Below, piece after piece: positions 7,206-16,446 of a DNA stretch of 64,000 nucleotides; position 1 is the stretch's first letter, and every line of letters starts with the position of its first letter. A program made the position numbers and the translations under genes. The notes beneath the pieces are model-generated. The model was given only the letters and a program-made list of their open reading frames with translations. It had not been told where the DNA came from and searched no databases. The stretch is taken from contig JAMQPK010000220.1 of NCBI GenBank assembly GCA_023717525.1, positions 1 through 64,000 on the forward strand, written 5' to 3'. This DNA is from Vicinamibacterales bacterium. Its GTDB lineage: Bacteria; Acidobacteriota; Vicinamibacteria; Vicinamibacterales; JAMQPK01.

Positions 7206-8880
7206 TTCTCAGGTTGGTCGGTGGGCCGGGCGGGGTCGAGCCGCGCGGGACGACCAGGAGCGTCACACTTTGAGGTGGGAGTGACAGCGTCATGCCGCCG
7301 CCGCTCACGCTGACATCTGCTAGTCGCGTAATGCTGTTCGCCGCGGTCAACTGCCACACTTGTGCCGCGGCGCCACTCTGAAGATTTGCGATGTTGATGA
7401 CAGCGGTTGTGTTGGCTGACAGGTACTTGCAGACAATCATCACGGTGACGGCCCCGTCTAGTGACCGCTGCGCCGCGAAGGCGGAAACGTTGTCGGGGTT
7501 TGGTGTCGTCGCGGCGATGCTCGTCTCGCCAAACGTCGACTTGCTTCCGTCATAGTTTCGGTAGAGCTTCATGGCTTTATAGGTAGGCGTGCCCGTTGCA
7601 GGCGTCGTCCATCGCGCGGCCATGTCCAACCCTTCGCGTCCAAAGATTCCGAAGATGTCGGCCTGTGCCGTCGCGCCGTTGATGTGATTCTCCGCGCCCC
7701 AGTTGTATTCAGTGACACCCGTCTGCGTACCGGGGTAGTAGGTGTTCACCCAGTTCTTCAGACGTCGAACCAGCTGGACGCGATCGCCGATCCACGATTC
7801 GTCGACGTAGCCCGGATCCCACAGCGAACGCGTCGATCGATTGCGGCGCAGCTGCATCGCGCTCGAGACGTCGTCGCTGAACTCTCCACCCTGCGGATAG
7901 TAGTGGACCGTGAAAATGTCGAGGAGACGCGTTCCGGCCGTCGTGCTGGCCTGGCGCAATGCAGTGAGAAGCCAGGGCAGATAGTCGGCCCCGCCGTGAT
8001 TATTTCGATCCGGAAGATTGCCCCAACCGTTTGCGCCGCCGTACTGCTGATCGAAGCCGCTGAACAGATAGCCGCTCCAGCCCCACTCCTCGGGTCCGAC
8101 TACCGACGCAGATGGGTCGATCGCCTTGATCCTCCCCGCGTACTCGACCATCTTGTTCCTGACTTCATCCATCGTTGCACCAGTGGGATGCACGTCGCGA
8201 TGTGTGCTGTGCCAGATGCTTGGCTCGTTGTCGAGAATGTAGTAACGGAGGCCACCGCTTGCCTGAGTACCCCAGCGTGCAACAAGGTGTTGCACCCAGC
8301 CCTGCTGAAATAGCGAGGTTGACGGTACGTTGGCATCGTTCGGATCGTTTCCCGCGACGAACTGGCCGTTTGTGCGCACACCGTTTCCGGCGTCTGGAAA
8401 CCACTGCCAGTCGTTGCCGGTTTGCGCGCCGTATTTCGCAATGGAAAAGCCGGCCAGCTTTCCCCGATTGGGGCCTACCTTGGCGACCCAATCCACCAAC
8501 GGGATGGTCAACATTGGTTGCGCGCCGGCAGACCGTGCGTTCGCGATGAACGTGTCACCTCTCTCGCCTGCCGTGGCGCTGCTGTCGCCGATGCTCTGAA
8601 AGTACCAATCGTTGCCGCGATTGTCGGCATTCAACTGCCAGTTGTACCGCGTCGTGTTGTTGCCGCCGTTCCGGTTCAGCGGTGTATTCAGATCGTTCAG
8701 CTGCGCGGTCGTGGCATGCGCAACGCCGTAGACGTTTGGGTTGATCGCGTGGCGCCCAACCGCGGTGTCGACGTTGATGCTCACGCCCGGATTCTGGGCG
8801 TGAACCGGGCGTGCCCAGGCGAGCAGAATCAGAACGAGCAGGCCGTTGCGCGCACGCATGCTTGCGCGGGTAGGAGGCAC
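7192..8880 (-). CDS. Secreted glycoside hydrolase family 44 (endoglucanase/xyloglucanase-like)
   Basis: 562 residues. A signal peptide (GLLVLILLAWARPVHAQ) ends near residue 29; ATG at residue 8 is an alternative start. The catalytic domain begins at INVDTAVGRHAINPNVYG, typical of GH44. The expected acid/base is Glu219 in ILDNEPSIWHSTHRD and the nucleophile Glu391 in GVTEYNWGAENH. A beta-sandwich domain follows. The protein stops after PPGPPTNLRI, which looks like the linker and first strand of an Fn3 domain whose rest is absent. It should cleave beta-glucans or xyloglucan outside the cell. No transporter or partner glycosidase is adjacent. Confidence 0.85.
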   Translation of the reverse strand: MPPTRASMRARNGLLVLILLAWARPVHAQNPGVSINVDTAVGRHAINPNVYGVAHATTAQLNDLNTPLNRNGGNNTTRYNWQLNADNRGNDWYFQSIGDSSATAGERGDTFIANARSAGAQPMLTIPLVDWVAKVGPNRGKLAGFSIAKYGAQTGNDWQWFPDAGNGVRTNGQFVAGNDPNDANVPSTSLFQQGWVQHLVARWGTQASGGLRYYILDNEPSIWHSTHRDVHPTGATMDEVRNKMVEYAGRIKAIDPSASVVGPEEWGWSGYLFSGFDQQYGGANGWGNLPDRNNHGGADYLPWLLTALRQASTTAGTRLLDIFTVHYYPQGGEFSDDVSSAMQLRRNRSTRSLWDPGYVDESWIGDRVQLVRRLKNWVNTYYPGTQTGVTEYNWGAENHINGATAQADIFGIFGREGLDMAARWTTPATGTPTYKAMKLYRNYDGSKSTFGETSIAATTPNPDNVSAFAAQRSLDGAVTVMIVCKYLSANTTAVINIANLQSGAAAQVWQLTAANSITRLADVSVSGGGMTLSLPPQSVTLLVVPRGSTPPGPPTNLRITSN

Positions 8881-8976
8881 GATCCGTGCCGGTTCGAAGC
8901 TCGCGTCATCTTGCCGGGTCTTGAGGGCCGCAACGGACTTGCGGCATCGCGGAACGTCGCTGGATTTACAAAACCG

Positions 8977-11100
8977 TCAATTGCCAACTTCGAAAGGCAC
9001 TTGCTGAACGGCGGCCTGGTTGCCTGCGCGAGAGGCAGCCCTCACCATGAGCACGTACTTGCCGGCTGCGACGCCTTTCAGCGGAATTTCGACCTTGTAC
9101 CACTCGGCAGCGGCCCTGGTATTGGCCGGGATCGCCCGCTCCTCGTGTTTCTGGAACGCGACGCGATCATTGTCGGCGCTGCGAATCGTTGTTGTAACGT
9201 CAAAGGTATGTGCCAGACGCGACGAATTGTCATAGACCTGCCCGGCCACCACGATCGTGTCGCCCTGGCCGAACAATCGGATGGCCGTCGGCGGCGCCGC
9301 CAGCACATCGGTGAGCAGCGGATCGGGCCGCACCGTCATGATTCCGCCACTACGCGACGACGTCAGGATAAGGCCGCTCAGTGCGAAGGGTGCTTTCGTG
9401 TAGTCGGGCATTTCCAGATCGTAGGGGACTGTCCCGACACTCTTGCCGACCGAGTCGTGCGCACCCACGCGAATCTGGTAGCGCGAAGGGGGCAGATTCA
9501 GCCGTGCAAGAAGGCGCACGCCTCCGCGGCTGACGACAGCGTGGGCGTCGTCCCGCAAATTCAGACTGAATTTCTGCAGCTTCGAGTCGGCCAGCTTGCC
9601 CTGGTAGTCGACGGCGGTGATTGAGATCTCGATCTGGTCGTTGAACGTGTCACCTGTGTGCTCGAATTTCAGATCGGGCCCGTTGAGCTCCACCGCGAGC
9701 AGCACCGACCCTTTGCGGTCGTCACCTTTGAACGGCGCGGCGAACACGCGGATCGGTAGCGTGCCGACCGGCAGCGGGTTCTTCAACGCCTCGATCAATG
9801 CCGGTGACGCGCCGCCGGCCGCAGCCGCCTCGCGCGGTTTGGGCGCTGTTTTTGGATTCAGGGGCATGTAACCTTTGCGCGCCCTGACCTTCAATCCCGG
9901 ACGCGTGACGCGAACCTCGATCTTTCTGAACCTGCCTGGGGATCGGCTGGAGTCACTGTGATAACCGATCAGGTAGTACGTGCTGGTCTCCCGGGCAATG
10001 CGCGCGAGGGCGCCCGCAATGTCGTTGCTCCGTACGGCGGCCGTTCCACCCGTCTCGTCGGCCAGCGCAATGAGGCTTTCCTGGCTCAGCAACAGCTCGC
10101 GGCCGAATGCACCGGGGCCGACTTCCGCCACCTGCGGATCGCCGAGACTGCTCGTACTGGCGAGGATGTCGTCGCCGCCGCTTGCGAGCCCGCGAGGGTC
10201 GACGGCGTAGATGCTGACGTTGGCGCGCTGGGCCGCAGCGATGGCGTCGCGCGCGCGACTGAGCAGTGTGCCCGCCGATCGGTTATTGAACATGTCGTAG
10301 ATGTCGTAGTCGATGCCCTCGCTGAAGAGCAGCATCGCTTTACGGCGGCCCTGCAGGTCTGTCATCCAGCCGGCAAGATTCGTTATTAAGTCGAACATGC
10401 TGCGCGCATTCATCGCCCGCTCGGCTTCGGCTGGATCGGAGATGGGGTCGCGGCTCTGCGAGCTCGACGCGCTCGGATCAGTTGCATCACCTTGCGTGCT
10501 GCGATCGAGCAGGTGGATAGCCAGCCTTTCCGTTGCCGCCGAGGGAATCTTCTGTCCCATGAACCGATCGACGGCCTGCAGCAGCAGGCGGCGGTTGTTC
10601 GTCAGCTCCTGAGTCCCGTCCAGCCGTCCGCTCGCCTGCACGACTGCGGTGAGATCGTTGGGACCCACGTACTGTTCAATGAACCGCTTCGCTGCGTTGC
10701 GGACGACCGGTGTGCGGGTAAGGGTCGTGTGAAGGTCGTCCAGCACCAGCACGTACAAGCGTCCGTCGAACGTGCGTCTGGTGGACTGTACGTCGGGTTC
10801 GAAAGCGGCCGCCCTCGCAATCGCTGCCGGCGACGGGAGCGGAAGATCCACGAGTGCGAAGACCGACGGCACCTGCCGTTTGCCGTCCTCGTAGATTTCA
10901 AAGTCGCCTTTGGACAGGCTGGTCACGGGATTTCCGCGCTCGTCTGTCACCACCGCGTCGATTTCGACGAAATTCGCATCGGCCCGGAATGTGGCCAACG
11001 GGCTCTGCGGGTCTTCCGGCGGTGGCGGCTGCTGCGCGCGTCCAGCCGCAATCCAGACAGCAGAAAAGGCGACCGATACGATCAGTGCTTTGCGGAGCAT
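8977..11100 (-). CDS. VWFA-related acidobacterial domain protein, exported
   Basis: 707 residues from ATG 11100, chosen because a signal peptide (MLRKALIVSVAFSAVWIAAG, then RAQQ) starts there; ATG 11118 is possible. The segment from FVEIDAVVTDERGNPVTSLS with GDFEIYEDG is the diagnostic N-terminal strand module of the VWFA-related family of Acidobacteria. LYVLVLDDLHT opens the von Willebrand A domain, with SEGIDYDIYD and YAVDPRG later. The C-terminal 250 residues are beta-rich. The MIDAS motif is altered (DDLHT rather than DxSxS). It is divergent from the esterase-like gene with 49 bases between. Role unknown, probably extracytoplasmic binding. Confidence 0.85.
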   Translation of the reverse strand: MLRKALIVSVAFSAVWIAAGRAQQPPPPEDPQSPLATFRADANFVEIDAVVTDERGNPVTSLSKGDFEIYEDGKRQVPSVFALVDLPLPSPAAIARAAAFEPDVQSTRRTFDGRLYVLVLDDLHTTLTRTPVVRNAAKRFIEQYVGPNDLTAVVQASGRLDGTQELTNNRRLLLQAVDRFMGQKIPSAATERLAIHLLDRSTQGDATDPSASSSQSRDPISDPAEAERAMNARSMFDLITNLAGWMTDLQGRRKAMLLFSEGIDYDIYDMFNNRSAGTLLSRARDAIAAAQRANVSIYAVDPRGLASGGDDILASTSSLGDPQVAEVGPGAFGRELLLSQESLIALADETGGTAAVRSNDIAGALARIARETSTYYLIGYHSDSSRSPGRFRKIEVRVTRPGLKVRARKGYMPLNPKTAPKPREAAAAGGASPALIEALKNPLPVGTLPIRVFAAPFKGDDRKGSVLLAVELNGPDLKFEHTGDTFNDQIEISITAVDYQGKLADSKLQKFSLNLRDDAHAVVSRGGVRLLARLNLPPSRYQIRVGAHDSVGKSVGTVPYDLEMPDYTKAPFALSGLILTSSRSGGIMTVRPDPLLTDVLAAPPTAIRLFGQGDTIVVAGQVYDNSSRLAHTFDVTTTIRSADNDRVAFQKHEERAIPANTRAAAEWYKVEIPLKGVAAGKYVLMVRAASRAGNQAAVQQVPFEVGN

Positions 11101-11149
11101 GTGTGGTCCTGAGCTCATCATAAGACATGTTTCGTGGTTTAATGCCGCC

Positions 11150-12277
11150 ATGTTCCTGCTGGCTTCACTTGTCGCAGTTTCGGCCGCGATTGCCGCAGAT
11201 CTGCCTGCCGGCCAGATAGTCGACCGAGTGACCTGCACGGCCGATCCCTCGCAGAGCTATGCGCTCTTCGTTCCGAGCAACTACACCCCATCGCGATTGT
11301 GGCCTGTGATTTTCGCGTTCGATCCGGGCGGGCGCGGACGCGTTCCCGTGGAACGGTATCAGGTCGCTGCCGAGCGTTACGGCTTCATCGTCGTCGGGTC
11401 CAACAACTCCCGCAATGGTTCGGCCGATATCGCCAGAATCCTTTCCGCCATGACCTCCGATGTCGAGACTCGCTTTGCCATCGACGCGAAGCGGGCGTAT
11501 ATGGCCGGCATGTCTGGCGGTGCTCGGGTGGCGCTCGGGGTGGCGATTGCCTCGAAGGACATTGCCGGCGTCATCGCTTCGAGTGCGGGATATCCCGACG
11601 GGCGTCTGCGGAAAACGCTGCCGTTCCCGGTGTTCGCCACCGCGGGAACGGAAGACTTCAACCACCTCGAAATGCGCCAGTTCGACCAGGCGCTGACCTC
11701 GGCTCACCATCTCGCGATTTTCAGGGGCGGCCACGTCTGGCTGTCGAGCGAGTTGGCGCTCGAGGCCGTGGAGTGGATGGAGCTGCAGGCGATGAAGACC
11801 GGCCGGAAGCCTCGCGACGATGGCGAGATCGATCGGTTGTTCGCCGCGCGTAAAGCCGCGATCGATGTGAGCAAGGTAGACAAGGAAACCTACCTGGCGT
11901 TGCTGGCCATCGCCGACGATTTCCAGGGACTTCGGGATGTGTCGGCTCTCGCGGCGCGGGCGACCGAGCTTGGGCGCGACAGGAACATTCGCGCGGCGAT
12001 AAAGAAGGATGCTGATGACGATCACCGTGAAGAAGCAATCCTGCGCGAAGTGACGGCGTCTGTGGCACGGCTCACCTCTGACGACAGGCTGGAAGCGCTT
12101 GCCTCGCTTCGACAGAAATGGAAGGAGCTATCGGCGCAGGCGAAGGACCCGGTCGACTCGGCGGAGCGGCAGCTGGCGCGGCGTGTGCTCGGGGCACTGA
12201 GTGCGGACGCGACGAAGGATCCGGAGTACTTGAAGATCATTGCGGAGTATCGACTGGGACGAGGAGGGGTGCAGTGA
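11150..12277 (+). CDS. Exported alpha/beta-hydrolase (esterase/phospholipase-like)
   Basis: 375 residues from ATG 11150, where a short signal peptide (MFLLASLVAVSAAIAA) begins. VIFAFDPGGRGRVPVERY fits the oxyanion strand region of the fold. AYMAGMSGGARVALGVA (around residue 120) holds the nucleophile elbow (G-M-S-G-G), and GTEDFNH and FRGGHVWLS supply candidate Asp and His. Residues 215-375 form a long helical extension not found in simple hydrolases. It overlaps the oxidoreductase start by four bases (GTGA). The substrate is unknown. Confidence 0.72.
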   Translation: MFLLASLVAVSAAIAADLPAGQIVDRVTCTADPSQSYALFVPSNYTPSRLWPVIFAFDPGGRGRVPVERYQVAAERYGFIVVGSNNSRNGSADIARILSAMTSDVETRFAIDAKRAYMAGMSGGARVALGVAIASKDIAGVIASSAGYPDGRLRKTLPFPVFATAGTEDFNHLEMRQFDQALTSAHHLAIFRGGHVWLSSELALEAVEWMELQAMKTGRKPRDDGEIDRLFAARKAAIDVSKVDKETYLALLAIADDFQGLRDVSALAARATELGRDRNIRAAIKKDADDDHREEAILREVTASVARLTSDDRLEALASLRQKWKELSAQAKDPVDSAERQLARRVLGALSADATKDPEYLKIIAEYRLGRGGVQ

Positions 12278-13431
12278 CACGCGTCGTCGTTCTTGGTGCG
12301 GGTTTTGGCGGTCTCGAGCTGACGACGATACTGTCCGATGCTTTTGGCGATGCGATTGACATCGTCCTCATCGACAAGAGCGACGCGTTCGTCTTCGGGT
12401 TCGCGAAGCTCGATGTGATGTTCGGGCGGCGGATGCCTGCCGCCATTCGTCATCCTTATCGCGACATCGTCAAGCCCGGTGTGCGGTTTCTGCAATCAGC
12501 CGTGCGCTCCATCGATCCGTCGGCCCGGCGCGCCGTGACTGACGCCGGCACGTTCGACGCGGATGTCCTGGTAGTGGCGCTCGGCGCAGATCTTGATCCG
12601 GCGGCAACTCCCGGTCTCGTCGAGGGTGGCCACGAGTTTTACTCGGTGGCCGGAGCCGTAGCCCTGCGCGACGTGCTTCAACGATTCGAGCGGGGGCCGG
12701 CCATCATCGGCGTCACAGGGAAATCGTTCAAGTGCCCACCAGCTCCAAGCGAGACGGCGCTGCTGTTGCACGACTATCTCACCGAACGTGGACGCCGCGA
12801 GGCGACCGATATCGCAGTCGTGATGCCCTTCGGCACGCCCATTCCTCCGTCGCCCGACACGTCGCGAGCCATCCTTGCCGCCTTCGCGGAGCGCGGTATC
12901 AAGTTTGTGAAAGACAACCTCGTTCGGGCTCTCGATACGGGGCGAAAGGTGGCTGTGCTGAGCGATGGAACCGAGATGCCCTACGAGCTGTTTCTTGGTG
13001 TGCCCGTGCATCGTGTGCCGGCGGTCGTCGTCGAGTCGGGGCTCGCTGTCGATGCGTTTGGATGGGTGCCAGTCAACAAGAAGACACTGGAAACGAGTTT
13101 CCCTGGGGTATACGCCGTGGGCGACGTGAACGGCGTAGGCACGCCGAAGGCAGGTGTTTTCGCGGAGGGAGCGGCACGCGTTGTGGCGGCGGCCATCATC
13201 GCGCAGATCCGCGGAGGGGCGTCACCTGGGCCTTATAACGGGGCAGGTTCGTGCTACGTAGAGTTCGGCCATGACCAGGTAGGGCGTGTCGACGTGGATT
13301 TCTTGAGCGGTCCGAAACCCACAGGTACTTTTCAGGAGCCTTCAGCGGCGCTCGTCGCGGAGAAGCTTCACTTTGGATCGAGCCGGCTCCAGCGCTGGTT
13401 CGGGAACCTGCCGGCAGGGATGACTCGGTAA
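12274..13431 (+). CDS. FAD-dependent pyridine-nucleotide-disulfide oxidoreductase family protein (SQR/NDH-2-like)
   Basis: 385 residues from GTG 12274, which overlaps the hydrolase stop in a coupled GTGA. VVVLGAGFGGLELTTIL (4-20) is the FAD-binding GxGxxG motif. VYAVGDVNGVGTPKAGVFAE (about 275-294) is the second FAD contact of this family. The overall plan matches sulfide:quinone reductases and type II NADH dehydrogenases. A single cysteine in the SFKCPPAP segment (about 151) recalls one SQR redox cysteine, but a complete pair is not obvious. It is probably a quinone reductase at the membrane; donor unknown. Confidence 0.75.
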   Translation: MTRVVVLGAGFGGLELTTILSDAFGDAIDIVLIDKSDAFVFGFAKLDVMFGRRMPAAIRHPYRDIVKPGVRFLQSAVRSIDPSARRAVTDAGTFDADVLVVALGADLDPAATPGLVEGGHEFYSVAGAVALRDVLQRFERGPAIIGVTGKSFKCPPAPSETALLLHDYLTERGRREATDIAVVMPFGTPIPPSPDTSRAILAAFAERGIKFVKDNLVRALDTGRKVAVLSDGTEMPYELFLGVPVHRVPAVVVESGLAVDAFGWVPVNKKTLETSFPGVYAVGDVNGVGTPKAGVFAEGAARVVAAAIIAQIRGGASPGPYNGAGSCYVEFGHDQVGRVDVDFLSGPKPTGTFQEPSAALVAEKLHFGSSRLQRWFGNLPAGMTR

Positions 13432-13519
13432 AAAACACCCTCTCGCAGTCGAACAGCTCAAATACCCCGAAATAGCTGGCCTCGCGTTTGGCAAGGAAGT
13501 TGAAAACCCCGCCTCCGAG

Positions 13520-15778
13520 TTGAAGCTTAGCCTCCGGCTGATAGCGCTGCTCGTCGCAGGCATCACCACTGTGGTCATCGTGGCCGCGTGGAGCGAGGTG
13601 CGTGCCGAAGAGTTCGCGTTGCAGGTGGAGCTGCAGCAGCGCGCTGAAATCGTCGCCGATCGCCTTCGCGATGCCCTCGAACCAGCAATAACCTCTCAGT
13701 CTGGGAAACAGCTAGGGAGCCTCGTCGCGCGATTGGTCGCGCGCGAGAGGCTCAGCGGCCTGGTGGTTTACGACACCAACAAAGAGCCACTCGCCGCGAG
13801 CGGAGCAGTCAACGAGGCTCTGGGCAGGCACTTTGGTGTTGAAGCCGACTGTGCCGCAACTTTGCCAGGATGCGGCGAGTTCGTTTCCCTGGGTGGCCGG
13901 CCGGTGTATGCATTCACGACACCCCTGCATGGCGGCTTCAAAACGATCGGGATGCTGGCGGTGTTTCTCGACGCGAGCGCCATCAGCGCTACCTCTGGGC
14001 GCGTCTGGCGAAGCGCGGTGCTGTTCATCGTCCCTCAAGTGGCGCTGATCGCGCTGATTACGTACTTCGTCATGAGGTCAGCGGTGCTCTCGCCGATTGC
14101 ACGGACGGCGCGATGGATGAGAGATCTGCGATTTGGCCGCGCAGCACCCACCGAGGATTCAGGGAGAGGGGGTTTGCTCGACCCTATTGCGTCTGAGGCA
14201 GCCAGCCTTGTTCAAAGCCTTGTGTCGGCTCAAGCGAGCGCCGAGGCGGAGGCGCGGCTCCGTGAGGCGCACGACTCGCTTTGGACGCCCGACCGTTTGC
14301 GTGTCGGCATGCAGGAACGGTTGCGGGGCACGCGGCTGTTCGTCGTGTCCAACCGGGAGCCGTACGAGCACGTGCGCCGTGGAAGAGGCATCGAGACACT
14401 CGTTCCGGCCAGCGGTGTGGTGACGGCCCTCGAGCCCGTGTTGTGCGCGTGCGACGGCACGTGGGTGGCGCACGGCTCCGGCAACGCAGACCGCGAGGTC
14501 GTGGATCACCAGTCCCATCTGCGCGTGCCAGCCGATGATGCGCGCTACACGCTGCGTCGCGTCTGGCTTACTCCTGAAGAAGAAGAGGGCTACTACTTCG
14601 GGTTTGCGAATGAGGGGCTCTGGCCGTTGTGCCACATTGCGCATACGCGCCCGATTTTCCGCGTGGACGACTGGAACCAGTACCGGGAAGTGAATTTCAA
14701 GTTCGCGCAGGCCGTGCTCGAGGAAATGCAGAACGTCGAGCGGCCGATGCTTCTCGTCCAGGATTACCACCTCGCGTTGTTGCCGCGGCTTGTGAAAGAG
14801 GTACGGCCGGATGCCCGGGTGGCGATGTTCTGGCACATCCCCTGGCCGAATCCCGAGGCGTTCGAGATCTGCCCGTGGCAGCAGGAGTTGCTCGACGGCA
14901 TGCTTGGCGCGGACCTCGTCGGGTTCCACATTCAGGCGCACTGCCACAATTTCCTGGAGACCATCGACCGGTGCCTCGAATGCCGCGTCGAGTGGGAACG
15001 CTCGACCGTCCAGCGGCATCAGCATGCGACGGTCGTGCGGCCGTACCCGATCAGCGTGGCGTTTCCGGAGAGCACGCTAGATGAGCTCGATCGCTGGGCG
15101 GGCGCCCCAGGCCAGCCCGCCAGCCGACTGAAGTTCCAGACGGCTGCATTTCTCGGCGCCGGCGTCGACCGCGTCGACTACACAAAGGGCATCATCGAGC
15201 GTTTTCTGGGCATCGAGCGGTTTCTCGAGAAGTACCCGCAGTACCTCGAGATGTTCACATTCGTGCAAATTGGTGCGCCGAGCAGAACTCGAATCAGGCG
15301 GTATCGGGATTTCATGGCCGAAGTGCAGAACGAGGCCGATCGAATCAACCGCCGCTTCAGCACCAATGGGTGGCAGTGCATTCAGCTGCTCGGCAAGCAG
15401 CACACTCACAAGGAAATCACCGACTTGTATCGAGCGGCTCAATTGTGCCTGGTGACATCACTCCACGACGGGATGAATCTCGTGGCCAAGGAATTCGTCG
15501 CCAGCCGCGACGACGATGACGGCGTATTGATACTGAGCCAGTTCACGGGCGCAAGCCGTGAACTGCTCGACGCGTTGCGCGTCAACCCATACGACATCGA
15601 ACAGCTGGCCGAGTCGATCCGGATCGCGATCGAGATGCCACTCGAGGAGCGACAACGCCGGATGCGGCATATGCGTCGAACCGTCAAGGACCACAACGTG
15701 TATCGATGGGCCGCCGATCTCATCTCTGGGCTCGCGGAGATCCGGCTCGAGGTTCCGGATGTGACGGAGGTGCACTAG
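13520..15778 (+). CDS. Membrane sensor-like domain fused to trehalose-6-phosphate synthase (GT20, OtsA-like)
   Basis: 752 residues from TTG 13520, the only usable start in the frame. TM1 is at about 7-24, a periplasmic domain at about 25-165, TM2 at about 170-190, then a HAMP-like helical linker. From about 270 a full GT20 domain follows: LFVVSNREPY, GVVTALEPVL, LVQDYHLALLP, GADLVGFHIQAH, GVDRVDYTKGI, and SLHDGMNLVAKEFVAS near the end. It should transfer glucose from a nucleotide sugar to glucose-6-phosphate on the inner face of the membrane; related acceptors are possible. Tethering to an input domain suggests activity set by an external signal. No phosphatase (OtsB) is in the operon. Confidence 0.85.
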   Translation: MKLSLRLIALLVAGITTVVIVAAWSEVRAEEFALQVELQQRAEIVADRLRDALEPAITSQSGKQLGSLVARLVARERLSGLVVYDTNKEPLAASGAVNEALGRHFGVEADCAATLPGCGEFVSLGGRPVYAFTTPLHGGFKTIGMLAVFLDASAISATSGRVWRSAVLFIVPQVALIALITYFVMRSAVLSPIARTARWMRDLRFGRAAPTEDSGRGGLLDPIASEAASLVQSLVSAQASAEAEARLREAHDSLWTPDRLRVGMQERLRGTRLFVVSNREPYEHVRRGRGIETLVPASGVVTALEPVLCACDGTWVAHGSGNADREVVDHQSHLRVPADDARYTLRRVWLTPEEEEGYYFGFANEGLWPLCHIAHTRPIFRVDDWNQYREVNFKFAQAVLEEMQNVERPMLLVQDYHLALLPRLVKEVRPDARVAMFWHIPWPNPEAFEICPWQQELLDGMLGADLVGFHIQAHCHNFLETIDRCLECRVEWERSTVQRHQHATVVRPYPISVAFPESTLDELDRWAGAPGQPASRLKFQTAAFLGAGVDRVDYTKGIIERFLGIERFLEKYPQYLEMFTFVQIGAPSRTRIRRYRDFMAEVQNEADRINRRFSTNGWQCIQLLGKQHTHKEITDLYRAAQLCLVTSLHDGMNLVAKEFVASRDDDDGVLILSQFTGASRELLDALRVNPYDIEQLAESIRIAIEMPLEERQRRMRHMRRTVKDHNVYRWAADLISGLAEIRLEVPDVTEVH

Positions 15779-15780
15779 TC

Positions 15781-16446
15781 GTGGCAGCCAACATCCGAGC
15801 GAAGCGTCCTTTCCGGTTTTCGACGGCGTCGTACATCACGCGCATCGACAACGAACGCGCGATGAACCTGGGTCAGCTGCGCGAGGGGCTGGCGCGATGC
15901 AGCGATGCGTCAGTCTTCTATCACACGTTTCAAAGCCTCGGACGCCACCACTTTCTCACCGAAGGGTTCTCCAACGATTTCGCGCAGTGGGTTCTGGCCG
16001 CCGTCAATCTTCCCGGGCTGGCAGAACAGCTTGGCGGGCTCGATATTCGAAACTACGTCGACCTCAGCACCCTTCGCAGCGATGCGCTGCGCATCATCGA
16101 TGAGTTTTGCCTCGCCCATCCGGACGATGAGAGGTCGCCCGCATTCGAGCCGTTCTACTTTCTGTCCAGCGTCGAGGTGCTGGTCCCTCTTGGCGTGGAG
16201 GCGTGGACCCTCGACGAATTTCGGTACTGGCTCGAGCGGGCCAGCCACACGTCGTTTCATTTTCATTTTCTGGTGTCACGACTCCGGTTGCATCTCCAAT
16301 CGAACGATTTTTCCGTGTGGTTCAAGGAGGAGCTCGGCCTCGAGCGGCTGGCACGCCTGACCGAACGCATCGATATCTGTACCGACACGCTCGAGGGTGG
16401 ACAGGCCAGACTCGTGGCCCTTATCGAACGGGAACTCGCCGCATGA
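15781..16446 (+). CDS. DUF5752 family protein
   Basis: 221 residues from GTG 15781, two bases after the OtsA-like stop. It overlaps the TreT-like start by four bases, so it is the middle gene of a tightly coupled operon. It is largely helical, with conserved-looking aromatic and histidine segments (DASVFYHTFQSLGRHHFL, SHTSFHFHFL). DUF5752 proteins are found next to trehalose-6-phosphate synthases and GT4 enzymes. No catalytic motif is recognised, and a regulatory or scaffold role is only inferred from the conserved context. Confidence 0.7.
   Translation: MAANIRAKRPFRFSTASYITRIDNERAMNLGQLREGLARCSDASVFYHTFQSLGRHHFLTEGFSNDFAQWVLAAVNLPGLAEQLGGLDIRNYVDLSTLRSDALRIIDEFCLAHPDDERSPAFEPFYFLSSVEVLVPLGVEAWTLDEFRYWLERASHTSFHFHFLVSRLRLHLQSNDFSVWFKEELGLERLARLTERIDICTDTLEGGQARLVALIERELAA

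Noticed and set aside
8881-8976. Possible tRNA because of a GGTTCGA-like stretch near 8890
   Set aside because: No cloverleaf can be drawn and no acceptor stem is present.
9958-10389. Plus-strand frame inside the VWFA-related gene
   Set aside because: Shadow of the minus-strand gene, which has the diagnostic family motifs.
16203-16442. Longer N-terminus for the TreT-like protein
   Set aside because: It lies inside the DUF5752 gene in another frame, has Arg-rich shadow composition, and the coupled ATGA start at 16443 fits the family length.
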